DNA of 64,000 nt from Streptomyces flaveolus (lineage in GTDB: Bacteria > Actinomycetota > Actinomycetes > Streptomycetales > Streptomycetaceae). Positions 24,930 through 34,089 of this stretch are shown here, piece by piece (positions within the stretch are counted from its first letter, which is position 1; the number at the start of each line of letters is the position of its first letter). Both the position numbers and the translations under genes were made by a program. The stretch lies in the NCBI RefSeq assembly GCF_000716535.1, contig NZ_JNWV01000017.1, positions 1-64,000 on the forward strand, written 5' to 3'. The notes below the pieces were generated by a model. The model did not search any database and had not been told where the DNA came from. It worked only from the letters and a program-made list of their open reading frames with translations.

Positions 24930-26117
24930 TCAGGGGCGGGCGCCCGCTTCGTGGGTGGCGGTGGTCCAGGCGCGGGCCTGGTCCGTCAGCGTGACGCCGA
25001 GTCCGGGACGGGCGGAGAGGTGCATACGGCCGTCCCGGATGGTGGTCCGCTCGTTGAAGAGGGGCTCCAGCCAGTCGAAGTGCTCCACCCAGGGCTCGAT
25101 CGGGTAGGCGGCAGCCAGGTGGAGGTGGATCTCCATGGCGAAGTGCGGTGCGAGCTGGACGTGGTGCTGTTCGGCCAGCGCGGCGAGCTTGAGGAACTGG
25201 GTGATGCCACCGATGCGAGGGGCGTCCGGCTGGATGACGTCGGCGGCCCGTTGGCGAATCAGCTCGGCGTGTTCGGCGACGCTGGACAGCATCTCGCCGG
25301 TGGCGACGGGGGTGTCCAGGGAGGCGGCCAGCGCAGCGTGGCCCTGGACGTCGTAGGCGTCGAGGGGTTCCTCGATCCAGACCAGGCCGAACTCCTCCAG
25401 GGCGCGGCCCATGCGCTGGGCGGTGGCCCGGTCCCACTGCTGGTTGGCGTCGACCATGAGAGCGGTGTCGTCACCGATCCGCTCGCGTACGGCGGTCAGG
25501 CGGGCGAGGTCGTACCGGCTGTCGGGGTGCCCGACCTTGATCTTGATGCCGCCGATGCCGTTGCCGAGGGAAGCGGCCGCGTTGTCCAGGACCTGCTCGG
25601 TCGGGACGTGCAGGAAGCCTCCCGAGGTGTTGTAACAGCGGACCGAATCGCGGTGCGCGCCAAGGAGCTTCGCCAGTGGCAGTCCGGCCCGCTTGGCCTT
25701 CAGGTCCCACAGGGCCACGTCGAACGCGGCGATCGCCTGGGTGGCGAGGCCACTGCGTCCCACCGAGGCGCCGGCCCAGACCAGCTTGGTCCAGATCCGG
25801 GCGATGTCACTGGGGTCCTCACCGATCACCTGCTCGGCGATCTCCCTGGCGTGGGCGAACTGGCCCGGCCCGCCGGCCCGCTTCGAGTAGCTGAACCCGA
25901 TTCCCTCATGGCCCTGTTCGGTGGCGATCTCCACGAAGAGGACCGCCACCTCCGTCATCGGCTTCTGCCGGCCGGTGAACACCTTCGCGTCACTGATCGG
26001 CGCGGCCAGCGGGAGGGCCACCGAGGACAGGCGCAGCCACGCGATCCGGTCGAGCGTCGCCTCTCCCGCGCTGTGCCCGGGCACACCATGCGGCGTCGTG
26101 TCCATCGTGCTCACCAC
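24930..26117 (-). CDS. enolase-superfamily dehydratase, galactarate/L-talarate dehydratase-like
   Basis: A 395-residue mandelate-racemase-subgroup enolase protein. It shows the KxK pair in GGIKIKVG, metal ligands D in [11 protein letters not shown] in [10 protein letters not shown] and E in ATGEMLSS, and the His base in [12 protein letters not shown]. The N-terminal [15 protein letters not shown] matches the talarate/galactarate dehydratase (GalrD/TalrD) group. GTG at 26117 is the first start after AGGA; ATG at 26105 is an alternative. It shares its promoter region with the divergent LysR gene and is followed by kdgD, which consumes the expected product. Confidence 0.85.
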   Translation of the reverse strand: MVSTMDTTPHGVPGHSAGEATLDRIAWLRLSSVALPLAAPISDAKVFTGRQKPMTEVAVLFVEIATEQGHEGIGFSYSKRAGGPGQFAHAREIAEQVIGEDPSDIARIWTKLVWAGASVGRSGLATQAIAAFDVALWDLKAKRAGLPLAKLLGAHRDSVRCYNTSGGFLHVPTEQVLDNAAASLGNGIGGIKIKVGHPDSRYDLARLTAVRERIGDDTALMVDANQQWDRATAQRMGRALEEFGLVWIEEPLDAYDVQGHAALAASLDTPVATGEMLSSVAEHAELIRQRAADVIQPDAPRIGGITQFLKLAALAEQHHVQLAPHFAMEIHLHLAAAYPIEPWVEHFDWLEPLFNERTTIRDGRMHLSARPGLGVTLTDQARAWTTATHEAGARP

Positions 26118-26272
26118 TTCACATCCTGGAGTTCGCGGGGGAGCGGTCGGCTCTTACACCCCGAGGCCGGTCGGCAGGGGCGCCCCCCGCGTCCGCCTGG
26201 AGGTGACGCTACGGTTACCAATGATTCACGTCCAACATAGTTTTTGGATCCTGCAATACCCGGAGAGCATCA
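26118..26272. promoter_or_regulatory. divergent promoter region of hexarate genes and LysR regulator
   Basis: An AT-rich patch (26213-26260, including GGTTACCAATGATTCACG and ATAGTTTTTGGAT) lies between the two divergent starts. It is the natural place for the LysR regulator to bind and control both genes, as is usual in this family. No exact T-N11-A operator can be fixed by eye. Confidence 0.45.
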
Positions 26273-27148
26273 ATGTTCACGCTGGCCCAGCTGACGAGCT
26301 TCGTGGCCGTCGCAGAAGAACTGCATTTCACCCGTGCCGCGGAACGCCTGAACATGACGCAGCCGCCGCTGAGCCGGCAGATCCAGTTGCTCGAGACCGA
26401 CCTGGGCGTCCAGTTGCTCGACCGGACCAACCGCACCGTGCGACTCACCCCGGCCGGCCGGGCCTTCCTGACCGAGGCGCGCCGCATCCTGCACCAGTCG
26501 GAGCACGCCGCACTCGCCGTACGCCGTGTCTCCACCGGGGAGGCGGGGGCGATCGCCGTCGGCTTCACCGCGGCCAGCGCCTACTCCGCACTCGGCAGCC
26601 TCCTGCAGACCTCGCAGGTGGCACTGCCGGGGGTCGAGATCCTCCTGCGGGAGCTCGTCACCCGCGACCAGCTCAAGGCTCTCGGCGAAGGCTCGCTCGA
26701 CCTGGGGCTGGCCCGTCCGTCGGCCACGGGACCGGATCTCGTCTCCCGCCCAGCGGTGCGGGAGGGCCTGGTGGCGGCGCTGCCCGCCGGGCACCCACTG
26801 GCCGCCGACACGGGACCGATGCGCATCGAGGACTTCACCGGTGAGGACTTCCTGATGTACTCGCCCATCGAGGCGCGCTACTTCCACGAGCTGCTGGTCA
26901 GCGTCTTCCGCTCCGCGGGCGTACGGCCGGTGTTCACCCAGTACCTCACTCAGGTGCACAGCATGCTGGCCCTGGTGAACGGCGGCTGGGGCATTGCCCT
27001 CGTCCCCGAGGGCGCGGTCCGCATGCGCTACGGCGGCATCGTCTTCCGACCGGTGGACCTGCCGGACCCACAACCGGTCGAACTGAACTACGTGTGGCGG
27101 GAAAGCAACGACAACCCGGCGCTCAAGGCACTTCTGCGGCACCTGTGA
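26273..27148 (+). CDS. LysR-family transcriptional regulator
   Basis: A 291-residue LysR regulator. The winged helix is at residues 1-60 (FTLAQLTSFVAVAEELHFTRAAERLNMTQPPLSRQIQLLETDLGVQLLDRTNR in part), followed by the effector-binding fold (AIAVGFTAASAYSALGSLL..., LDLGLARP, GWGIALVPEGAVRM). It is divergent from the galactarate-type dehydratase and precedes the permease and glucarate dehydratase genes. It most likely activates the cluster in response to a hexarate or its keto product. Confidence 0.9.
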   Translation: MFTLAQLTSFVAVAEELHFTRAAERLNMTQPPLSRQIQLLETDLGVQLLDRTNRTVRLTPAGRAFLTEARRILHQSEHAALAVRRVSTGEAGAIAVGFTAASAYSALGSLLQTSQVALPGVEILLRELVTRDQLKALGEGSLDLGLARPSATGPDLVSRPAVREGLVAALPAGHPLAADTGPMRIEDFTGEDFLMYSPIEARYFHELLVSVFRSAGVRPVFTQYLTQVHSMLALVNGGWGIALVPEGAVRMRYGGIVFRPVDLPDPQPVELNYVWRESNDNPALKALLRHL

Positions 27149-27631
27149 CGCCTGCCCGACCCCGGCGACGATCGCTGGGCGGACCGATGCCGGGAGGCCG
27201 CCATACAGAGAAGGTATGGCAGCCAACAAAATTCGACTTAGACGCGAATCGAAACCGTCTCTACGGTCAACTCAGCCACCCGTTCCGTGGCTCGGACCGC
27301 ATGCGGCACCGCTGCCGCGTTCCCCAGGTCTAGGAGATCGACCATGCCTGCTCCCGTCCGGCAGGACGAGCCGCGCCGATCAGGCAACCCGATGGTGTCG
27401 TCGGCCGCCGAACCGTGAGCCGGTAGCCACCGGCCGTCTCCCACGTCGCCGAACCCGGAGTGCTGTCGGCGTCCGCCTCGTCGCCCACCCCCACCCAGTA
27501 CTCCCGGATGCCACCCCAGCCAAAACCCCCGTGCCCCCGGCCGGCTGGCTCCAGTCCGCATCACAGCCGTGCCCACGCCCCGTGCCCGTGCGGCCCGGCT
27601 GCTCCACTCCACAGTTCAAAGGGGAGCTGAC
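27149..27631. other. intergenic interval before the permease gene
   Basis: No gene. An AT-richer island at 27205-27260 (AACAAAATTCGACTTAGACGCGAA) could contain the permease promoter. The AAAGGGGAG ribosome-binding site of the permease is at the right end. Confidence 0.35.
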
Positions 27632-28969
27632 ATGCCACTCGTCGTCGTCGCCATCAGTGTTCTGGTTCTGCTGCTGCTCATGACCAGATGGAAACTGAAC
27701 GGCTTCGCGGCCTTGTTGCTGGTGGCGGTCGGCGTCGCCCTGGTGCAGGGGATCCCGGTGAAGGACATCCCGGATGTCCTCTCGGACGGCATCGGGGGGC
27801 AGATCGGTGACACGATGCTCACCATCGGGCTCGGTGCCATGGTCGGCCGCGTCATGGGAGACTCCGGCGCCGCCCAGCGCATCGCCGGCAAGCTCCTCGA
27901 CGCGTTCGGGCCACGCTGGGTGCAGGTCGCCATGGTGGTCACCTCCATGCTCATCGGCGTGACCATGTTCTACGAGGTGGCCTTCATCATCATCGTGCCC
28001 ATCGCGTTCACCCTGGTCAGGGTGACCGGCGCGAAGCTGCTGTGGGTCGGGCTGCCGATGTCGATCGCCCTGTCCACGATGCACAGCTTCCTGCCGCCCC
28101 ACCCCGGGCCCACCGCCGTCGCCGCGACCTTCCACGCCTCGGTCGGACTGACCCTCTTCTACGGCCTGTTCATCGCGGTCCCGGTCGGCGCGTTCATCGC
28201 GCTGCTCTGGCCCCGCCTGCCGTTCATCAAGGCGATGGACCCCGCCATCCCCACGGGCCTGGTGAGCGAACGCGAGTTCACCGACGAGGAGATGCCGGGC
28301 CTCGGCTGGTCGCTGTCCGTGGCTCTCTTCCCCGTCGTCCTCATCGCCGGTGCCGCGGTGACCGACATGGCCGTCTCCGGCGAGAGCCCCCTCCTGCACA
28401 CCGTCGCGTTCATCGGCTCGGCGCCGATCGCGCTGCTCCTCACCCTGGTCCTGGCCATCTGGGCGTTCGGACCGAGGATCGGCCGCAGCATGTCCGATGT
28501 CAGCGGCTCGTGCACCTCGGCGGCCCAGGCGATGGCCATGATCCTGCTGGTGATCGGCGCGGGCGGCGCCTTCAAGAACGTCCTCGTCGAAGGCGGCATC
28601 TCCGACTACATCAAGGACGTCACCCACTCCTGGTCCATATCCCCCCTCGTCCTCGCCTGGCTGATCGCCGTCATCCTGCGGGTGGCGCTCGGCTCGGCGA
28701 CCGTCGCCGTCGTCACCGCCTCCGGGGTGGTCCTGCCGCTCCTCGCCGGAAGCGGCGCCAGCCCCGAGATGATGGTGCTCGCCGTCTCCTGCGGGTCGAT
28801 CGCCTTCTCCCACGTCAACGACCCCGGCTTCTGGCTGTTCAAGGAGTACTTCAACCTCTCGGTCGTCCAGGCCATCAAGGTCCGTACGACGTACACCACG
28901 GTGCTGGCCGTCCTCGGTCTCGGCGGAGTCCTGGCCGTCCAATGGGCCATCACCACCCTCGGCCTGTGA
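27632..28969 (+). CDS. GntP-family permease (gluconate/hexarate:H+ symporter)
   Basis: A 445-residue membrane protein with about 12 hydrophobic segments and GntP signatures: [54 protein letters not shown] and [25 protein letters not shown]. Length equals that of E. coli GntP/GntT relatives. ATG at 27632 lies 7 bases after AAAGGGGAG; in-frame upstream codons are not needed. Placed 55 bases before the glucarate dehydratase gene, it is the likely uptake system for glucarate, galactarate or a related sugar acid, a substrate inferred from context only. Confidence 0.88.
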   Translation: MPLVVVAISVLVLLLLMTRWKLNGFAALLLVAVGVALVQGIPVKDIPDVLSDGIGGQIGDTMLTIGLGAMVGRVMGDSGAAQRIAGKLLDAFGPRWVQVAMVVTSMLIGVTMFYEVAFIIIVPIAFTLVRVTGAKLLWVGLPMSIALSTMHSFLPPHPGPTAVAATFHASVGLTLFYGLFIAVPVGAFIALLWPRLPFIKAMDPAIPTGLVSEREFTDEEMPGLGWSLSVALFPVVLIAGAAVTDMAVSGESPLLHTVAFIGSAPIALLLTLVLAIWAFGPRIGRSMSDVSGSCTSAAQAMAMILLVIGAGGAFKNVLVEGGISDYIKDVTHSWSISPLVLAWLIAVILRVALGSATVAVVTASGVVLPLLAGSGASPEMMVLAVSCGSIAFSHVNDPGFWLFKEYFNLSVVQAIKVRTTYTTVLAVLGLGGVLAVQWAITTLGL

Positions 28970-29024
28970 CACCAGGACCCCACCGCCACCTGCCCCGACC
29001 CCCGCACAAGGAAATCAAGAGAGC

Positions 29025-30359
29025 ATGAGCACGCAGCAGCCGACCATCACCGCGTTCGCCGTCTACCCCGTGGCGGGCCGCGACTGCATGGAGCTGAACC
29101 TTTCCGGCGCCCACGGCCCCTACTTCACCCGCAACATCGTCGTCCTGACCGACTCCGAGGGCCGTACGGGGCTGGGAGAGGTGCCCGGCGGCGAGAAGAT
29201 CACCCAGACCCTGCGGGACGCCGAGTCCCTCGTGACGGGGGCGAGGGTCGGCGACTACAAGCGCGTCCTGCGCGAGATCCAGCATCGCTTCGCCGACCGC
29301 GACGCCGGCGGACGCGGCGCCCAGACCTTCGACCTGCGCACCACCGTGCACGCCGTCACCGCGGTCGAGTCGGCGCTCCTGGACCTCCTTGGCCAGCACC
29401 TCGACGTGCCCGTCGCGGCCCTCCTCGGAGACGGCCAGCAGCGCGACGCCGTACGAGTCCTGGGCTACCTCTTCTACGTCGGCGACCCCGACCGCACCGA
29501 CCTGGACTACGTCCGCGCCCCCGACGCGACGGTCGACTGGTACCGCATCCGCCACGAGGAGGCACTGACCCCCGAGGCGATCGTCCGCCAGGCCGAGGCC
29601 ACCTACGACCTGTACGGCTTCCGTGACTTCAAACTGAAGGGCGGCGTCCTCGACGGCGCGGAGGAGGTCAAGGCGGTACGCGCGCTCAAGGAGCGTTTCC
29701 CGCAGGCGCGGATCACCCTCGACCCCAATGGCGCGTGGTCGCTGCGCGAGGCCATCGAGCTCTGCGAGCCTCTGGTCGGGACCCTCGCCTACGCCGAGGA
29801 CCCCTGCGGAGCGGAAGGCGGCTATTCCGGCCGTGAGGTTCTCGCCGAATTCCGCCGCGCGACCGGGCTGCCCACCGCGACCAACATGATCGCCACGGAC
29901 TGGCGACAGCTCACCCACGCCATCTCCCTCCAGTCGGTCTCCATCCCGCTGGCCGATCCGCACTTCTGGACCATGCAGGGCTCGGTACGGGTCGCCCAGC
30001 TCTGCAACGCGATGGGCCTGACCTGGGGCTGCCACTCCAACAACCACTTCGACATCTCCCTGGCGATGGTCACGCACTGCGGAGCCGCCGCGCCCGGCGC
30101 GTACAACGCCCTGGACACGCACTGGATATGGCAGGAGGGCCTGGAGCGGCTCACCGTGAACCCGCCCCGCATAGTCGACGGCGAGATCGCGGTGCCCGAT
30201 GCACCCGGCCTCGGCGTCCAGCTCGACATGGACCGCCTCCTCGCCGCGCACGAGCTGTACGAGGAGAAGGCGCTGGGCGCCCGGGACGACTCGCTCGGGA
30301 TGCAGTACCTGGTTCCCGGCTGGAAGTTCGACGCCAAGCGGCCCTGCCTGGTCCGGTAG
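29025..30359 (+). CDS. gudD: glucarate dehydratase
   Basis: A 444-residue enolase-superfamily enzyme of the expected length for GudD. It contains the substrate loop [16 protein letters not shown], the KxK base pair in FRDFKLKGG, the metal ligands in [15 protein letters not shown] and ATNMIATDW, and the second base His in [12 protein letters not shown]. It converts D-glucarate (and usually L-idarate) to 5-keto-4-deoxyglucarate, the substrate of the KdgD encoded at 23869. It is transcribed with the GntP permease. No GudX-like partner is present. Confidence 0.92.
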   Translation: MSTQQPTITAFAVYPVAGRDCMELNLSGAHGPYFTRNIVVLTDSEGRTGLGEVPGGEKITQTLRDAESLVTGARVGDYKRVLREIQHRFADRDAGGRGAQTFDLRTTVHAVTAVESALLDLLGQHLDVPVAALLGDGQQRDAVRVLGYLFYVGDPDRTDLDYVRAPDATVDWYRIRHEEALTPEAIVRQAEATYDLYGFRDFKLKGGVLDGAEEVKAVRALKERFPQARITLDPNGAWSLREAIELCEPLVGTLAYAEDPCGAEGGYSGREVLAEFRRATGLPTATNMIATDWRQLTHAISLQSVSIPLADPHFWTMQGSVRVAQLCNAMGLTWGCHSNNHFDISLAMVTHCGAAAPGAYNALDTHWIWQEGLERLTVNPPRIVDGEIAVPDAPGLGVQLDMDRLLAAHELYEEKALGARDDSLGMQYLVPGWKFDAKRPCLVR

Positions 30360-30863
30360 CGTGCCCAGCCTGGCGGACGAGGGCTGCCTGGGCCGGCACG
30401 GGGCTGGAAGCCGCGTTCTGGCTGGGCGCGCCGTCGTACGCGCTCTCCGCCTGGTGCGCGACCCGGATCCGCCTCGTCGAGCACCGCGCGGGGTGGTGGC
30501 ATCGACCACGCCGTACACGGACCCCCGCCGGACAGCCGGCTGCCCGGCCCGGCGCCGGTTCGCCGGGCGCTCACACGTCTGGCCGATGATTTCGTGCGCC
30601 AGACGAGTTCTCGAGCGCGCCTGCAACGCCGTAGGGGGTGCCGCCCCGTGGTCCGCAGATGTCACGCACGTCCCCGTCGGAGGCCCGCGCTGCGTACCGG
30701 CTCCCGTCTGGTCGACCGCGTTCACCAGATCCGGGACCGCTCGTCCGGGCCGGCCGCCGGAGTGGGCCGCTGCCTGGGCCGACGTGGTGTACGGATCAGA
30801 CCGCGTCCCACTCGTGGACGGATGATCGAATGACGCGGCCCTGGTCGGGGTAGAACGGACGAG
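30360..30863. other. gene-free interval
   Basis: No supportable gene between the glucarate dehydratase and the cold-shock gene. Reading frames on both strands are low-complexity. The cold-shock promoter must lie at the right end. Confidence 0.35.
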
Positions 30864-30889
30864 GGCGTCTTCCCGCAGGGGAAGACGCC
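30864..30889 (+). promoter_or_regulatory. perfect stem-loop in the leader of the cold-shock gene
   Basis: GGCGTCTTCCC (30864-30874) pairs perfectly with GGGAAGACGCC (30879-30889), an 11-bp stem with a GCAG tetraloop, ending 46 bases before the ATG of the cold-shock gene. It is not followed by a T run. It may be a regulatory structure in the cold-shock mRNA leader or an intrinsic terminator of upstream transcription. Confidence 0.6.
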
Positions 30890-30935
30890 GCTACTCACCC
30901 CAGCCGGCATCCCCGGCGAGATCGAAGGACGCAGT

Positions 30936-31139
30936 ATGGCCAGCGGCACCGTGAAGTGGTTCAACTCCGAGAAGGGCTTCGGTTTCATCGCCCAGGACGG
31001 CGGCGGACCGGACGTCTTCGCCCACTACTCCAACATCGCCGGCAACGGCTACCGAGAGCTGGTCGAGGGCGAGACGGTCACGTTCGACGTCACCCAGGGC
31101 CAGAAGGGCCCCCAGGCCGAGAACATCGTCCGCGGCTGA
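30936..31139 (+). CDS. CspA-family cold-shock protein
   Basis: A 67-residue single cold-shock domain. Both nucleic-acid-binding motifs are intact: RNP1 KGFGFIAQD and RNP2 VFAHYSNI, preceded by [11 protein letters not shown]. The family binds single-stranded RNA/DNA and acts as an RNA chaperone. The gene is monocistronic, with a strong leader stem-loop and followed by a degenerate tRNA-like sequence and a terminator hairpin. Confidence 0.95.
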   Translation: MASGTVKWFNSEKGFGFIAQDGGGPDVFAHYSNIAGNGYRELVEGETVTFDVTQGQKGPQAENIVRG

Positions 31140-31184
31140 CGTCCCCGCTGGCCTGCGGAGCCCAGTGTGGAGCGGCACCACCGA

Positions 31185-31261
31185 CGCGGGGTGGAGCAGC
31201 TCGGTAGCTCGCCGGGCTCATAACCCAGAGGTCGCAGGTTCACATCCTGTCGCCGCTACGA
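31185..31261 (+). tRNA. degenerate initiator tRNA (CAU), probable att-site remnant
   Basis: The 77-base stretch has the actinobacterial initiator tRNA shape: acceptor CGCGGGG, D arm GGAGCAGCTCGGTAGCTC, anticodon arm with loop CTCATAA (CAU) and GGG/CCC stem base pairs, variable AGGTC, T arm GCAGG/CCTGT. It departs from a working molecule: a C-A mismatch in the anticodon stem, a G-G mismatch in the acceptor stem (CGCCGC where CCCCGC is expected), TTCACAT in the T loop and CGA in place of CCA. It is therefore probably a non-functional duplicate made by integration of an element, consistent with the recombinase remnant 350 bases away. Confidence 0.65.
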
Positions 31262-31266
31262 CGCAG

Positions 31267-31290
31267 GGGGCCCGGCATCAGCCGGGCCCC
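31267..31290 (+). terminator. strong GC stem-loop after the tRNA-like sequence
   Basis: GGGGCCCGGC (31267-31276) pairs perfectly with GCCGGGCCCC (31281-31290) around the tetraloop ATCA. It lies 5 bases after the tRNA-like sequence and 127 bases after the cold-shock stop codon. No T tract follows, as is usual for actinobacterial terminators. Confidence 0.7.
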
Positions 31291-31598
31291 TGACGCGTTC
31301 TTCCGGCCCCTGGGCGAACATGGCACGAAGTTGCTCGGCCGCTGCGGAGCCCGGCTCGCGGTCGAGTGCGTGACAGGCGCGGAAGTCGAAAGAAGCGCAG
31401 ACCGTCGATCACTGCTCCGGACTGGATTTCCTGCTCGGTCCAGGGGTGGGCTGAGTAGTCGTCGATCGCCACGCCTCCATGTTCGAGTAGCAGCGCGATC
31501 AGCTGGTGAACTTCTGCGGTGCCGTCGATCCGACCGGAGATATCGATCCGCACTGCCCAGGTGGGGTGGAATCCGACGGCCCCGTCGAGGACCGTCAC
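31278..31598 (-). pseudogene. hypothetical protein, frameshifted near its 3' end
   Basis: From a GTG at 31598 the minus strand encodes a well-formed protein: VTVLDGAVGFHPTWAVRIDISGRIDG, EVHQLIALLLEHGGVAIDDYSAHPWTEQEI, VIDGLRFF. At about 31388 (TTCTTTCGAC) the natural continuation FDFRACHALDREPGSAAAEQLRAMFA is found in the neighbouring frame, consistent with one extra T. Family unknown to me. Its 5' end abuts the integrase remnant and its 3' end runs into the terminator hairpin, so both borders look scarred. Confidence 0.5.
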
Positions 31599-31614
31599 GT
31601 CGTCGGGCTCCCAG

Positions 31615-31830
31615 TCAGAGAAGAGGCACGGGGAACGGTCCGTCTTCGAGGCGGCTACGAGTGTTGGCGTCCCATCCCGCGTTCGTCGGGGTGCGGTATT
31701 CCTCGCTGGGACGAAGCGATCGACGACGTGTGATGAACGCGCGGTGGGCTTCGATGGCGTCCGCCGGGTGGATGGCGTTGTAGCCGATCGTCGTGTCGAT
31801 GTCGGAGTGACCGGATCGGTGGGACACGGC
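31615..31830 (-). pseudogene. tyrosine recombinase (phage/ICE integrase) C-terminal remnant
   Basis: The frame reads AVSHRSGHSDIDTTIGYNAIHPADAIEAHRAFITRRRSLRPSEEYRTPT. GHS-x-I-x-TT-x-x-Y is the final His/Tyr box of tyrosine site-specific recombinases; the catalytic Tyr is in IGYNAI, and the tail through RPSEEYRTPT matches Streptomyces element integrases. Everything upstream (the Arg and H-x-x-R boxes) is missing and the tail after TPT diverges. It lies 350 bases from a damaged tRNA-fMet copy, the kind of site such enzymes use. Confidence 0.75.
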
Positions 31831-31907
31831 CTTCGGCGGGGTAGCCGCTGCTGTGATCGGCGCACGGCGCCGGCGGTGTCCGTTTCGCGGGAAAGGAGAG
31901 AGGGCGC

Positions 31908-32198
31908 ATGGCTACCGGTGCGGACTCGGCGAGGATCACGGCGAAGGTCCGAGGCAGGGACATCACATTGGACGGCCCCCTGACGAAGGACGAGATCCGG
32001 AGCAGCATCTGGTGGTGGCAGGCTGCCGACCCCAGGTCTTCCAAGGAACGGCAAGACGGTCAGCCCGAGCACGACGGCTCGCACAAGGACGTGATCACCA
32101 CCCTGGGCGGGTACTACGAGGTCCCCTCCGACCCCCGTACCCCTGAGGCCGAGAGGCTGGTGGAACTGGTGTACGACGAGCTCAACCCGGACGAGTGA
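31908..32198 (+). CDS. hypothetical protein (96 aa)
   Basis: A 96-residue soluble protein starting MATGADSARITAKVRGRDITLDGPLTKDEIRSSIWWWQAA (in part), with balanced composition and a good AAAGGAGAG ribosome-binding site 9 bases upstream. I do not recognise a family. The acidic C-terminus ERLVELVYDELNPDE is helical. It sits in the scarred integration region, so it may be cargo of the lost element. Confidence 0.6.
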   Translation: MATGADSARITAKVRGRDITLDGPLTKDEIRSSIWWWQAADPRSSKERQDGQPEHDGSHKDVITTLGGYYEVPSDPRTPEAERLVELVYDELNPDE

Positions 32199-32413
32199 CA
32201 CAGTGCAGCACGGACAGATCCCGGATCCGGGCCCCCGTGACCGGCGTGCCGCTCAGCAAAATGCGGCAGGAATAGTGCATACGGTGATCAGATGGGGGCA
32301 GGCGACTCCTTGGAGTACGCATCCACCGATCCCTGCCGTGCGGTCCCCGGGCGGCAGGCTCTCGGACGCCGCGGGCCCTGCGAAACGGCCCGCCTTTCAA
32401 GAAGGTTGTCGCT

Positions 32414-32659
32414 GTGTTGCTGCCTGCGGAGAAGGAACTACGCGCGGTACTGGCCCGCTTCGCCGACGCCCGCTTTCACCATGACCTGCAGCCCACCGGT
32501 CGCTCCAGCCGAGAGCTGGAGGACGTCTCGTACGCGCTGTGCGCCATGACCGGCACCCAGTCGGTGGACCAGGCCCTCGTCGCCGCGGACACCCTTCTGG
32601 AACGGCTGCGAGCGGACCGCGCCGCGGCCACCACGACGACGCAGCCTCTGGCCGCCTGA
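32414..32659 (+). CDS. DUF5133-family small protein
   Basis: An 81-residue protein with the pattern of the Streptomyces DUF5133 family: N-terminal LLPAEKELRAVLARFADARFHHD, then RELEDVSYALCAMTGTQSVDQALVAADTLLERLRADR, i.e. one helical domain with the conserved Y-x-L-C-x-x-T-G-T core. GTG at 32414 is the start; TTG at 32417 is also possible. Function of the family is unknown. Confidence 0.7.
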   Translation: MLLPAEKELRAVLARFADARFHHDLQPTGRSSRELEDVSYALCAMTGTQSVDQALVAADTLLERLRADRAAATTTTQPLAA

Positions 32660-32966
32660 CGTCAAGACTCCGCGCAGTCTCGGCGCCCCGCTGGCACGCA
32701 AATCAAAGGCGTAGGTGGCGGTCAAGACGCTCTCCTTGGGTGTGGTTGAGCGGGTACGTGGATTCAGACGGGGCGCCACGACGAAACTCATCGCTGTTCA
32801 GCGCGTTTCCGCGCCAGCGGCGGAAGAGCAACGCTCGCACTCGTTCAGCCAGAAGGCGTGCCGGTGCGTCTGGTGCACGCGCGGGCCGGACTGACCCGTC
32901 TCCCCGCCCTGCCGGCCCGCGCCCACGTTCACCCTTCCGTGCCGCATGCGGCGTCGTTGAACCGGC
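32660..32966. other. gene-free interval
   Basis: No gene or structure recognised between the DUF5133 gene and the 87-aa hypothetical gene. Confidence 0.3.
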
Positions 32967-33230
32967 ATGAGCATTCACGCGAACCCCAACGACCACAGCG
33001 CGTGGGCCGCCCAGTGCCTGCCGCGCACCAGTTCGAAGATCAATGCGTTGCTTCAGCATCTCGGCGAAGAGCATCCCGGCGATGAGGAGGTCATCAGCCA
33101 GGAGTTCGATGATGCGCTGCACTCTGCCTGGGTGGACGGCGAGTCGTGGGCGGTGGACTACGTCGCCTGGCGAACCACATATACCGACCTGGTCGACGGC
33201 CCGCTTGAAGGAGACATGATTGGCCTGTAG
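32967..33230 (+). CDS. hypothetical protein (87 aa)
   Basis: An 87-residue acidic protein, MSIHANPNDHSAWAAQCLPR..., INALLQHLGEEHPGDEEVISQEFDDALHSAWVDGESWAVDYVAWRTTYTDLVDG. Natural amino-acid usage and Trp/Tyr content suggest a real gene although no clear ribosome-binding site precedes the ATG. Family not recognised. Confidence 0.5.
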   Translation: MSIHANPNDHSAWAAQCLPRTSSKINALLQHLGEEHPGDEEVISQEFDDALHSAWVDGESWAVDYVAWRTTYTDLVDGPLEGDMIGL

Positions 33231-33362
33231 CGGGAAGCGAGAAAGTCCCCAGGGTGACGCCCTGGGGGCCAACCGGGCTCTTCCCCTCGTCTGTCGGAGG
33301 GCGGCGGGCCCGTGCCTCGTCGCTGCGTTCGAGAACGGCCGGCCACGGCGACAGGCCCGCGT

Positions 33363-34001
33363 TCACCTCGGCCGACAGGTCGAACAGCTCGGCCACTGCG
33401 ACTTGGTCGACCGCATCGACGAGCTCATCGCGGAGAACCTGCGTGTCGAGCGCACATGCCTGTCACCGAGCAGCTTCTCCAGCTCGCAGAAGTGCGCGAC
33501 TTCCTGGACGTCCGGATCCTCGTCGAGCGTCTTGACCCACTTCCCGGCGAGCAGTTCCACGGCTGCGTCGGTCTCCTGTGCGGTCCCGCCTGCGGAGAGG
33601 AAGAACTGCTCGTCGTAGCGCACGTAGAGCGTGCCGCGGTCTGGATCACGTCTGCCTTGGGCGTAACTGATGGTGCCGGAGCACTCGCCCTTCCCGCTCA
33701 GGACCATGTCGAAGCGAGCCGTCCCGCCGGTGGCCTCGTCGGGCATCTGCCCCGACATCCGGACCGACGGGGCGTCGGTCGTGGCTGTGGCGGCCCGGTC
33801 GAGGATCTGTCCGCCGGACAGTCCGGCGAACGGTCCCTTCGGTCTGGCGTCCGTCTTGCCACCGCCCGGCAGGCAGCCTGTGATGCCGACGGCTGCGACG
33901 ACGAAGCCGGCCGTCCACCGGAGCAGGGCATGCCGGGCGCCGACTGCGCGATGAGAACGGGGTTGAACCCGAGCGGCCCGTCCCTTGCCGGCCGCGCCCA
34001 C
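33363..34001 (-). pseudogene. putative lipoprotein, 3' end replaced
   Basis: GTG at 34001 (AGGA 7 bases upstream) starts a protein with a long basic n-region, a hydrophobic segment LLRWTAGFVVAAVGITGC and the lipobox GITGC, so it would be anchored by lipidation. The mature part (GPFAGLSGGQILDRAATATTDAPSVRMSGQMPD..., LYVRYDEQFFLSAGG, AAVELLAGKWVKTLDEDP, HFCELEKLLGD) matches the N-terminal two-thirds of a Streptomyces lipoprotein family with an LppX/LprG-like fold. After LLGD (about 33465) similarity ends abruptly and the rest is unrelated. The gene is probably truncated and non-functional. Confidence 0.55.
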
Positions 34002-34019
34002 GCAGATCCTGCCGCCGCC

Positions 34020-34067
34020 CGGTACTCGGTGATACGGTATAGCGGTACTCGGTACCACCAAGTACCG
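34020..34067 (+). promoter_or_regulatory. CGGTA-repeat operator region of the padR operon
   Basis: Five CGGTA/CGGTG-type units occur at 7-8 base steps (34020, 34028, 34035, 34043, 34050). CGGTACT (34043-34049) and AGTACCG (34061-34067) form a perfect 7-bp inverted repeat with an 11-base spacer. This lies 23-70 bases before the ATG of the PadR gene and is the likely autoregulatory operator; PadR proteins typically bind AT-containing inverted repeats of this size over their own promoter. GGTATAG (34036-34042) may be the -10 box. Confidence 0.6.
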
Positions 34068-34089
34068 GGAGGACTGAGGAGCGCCCGCG

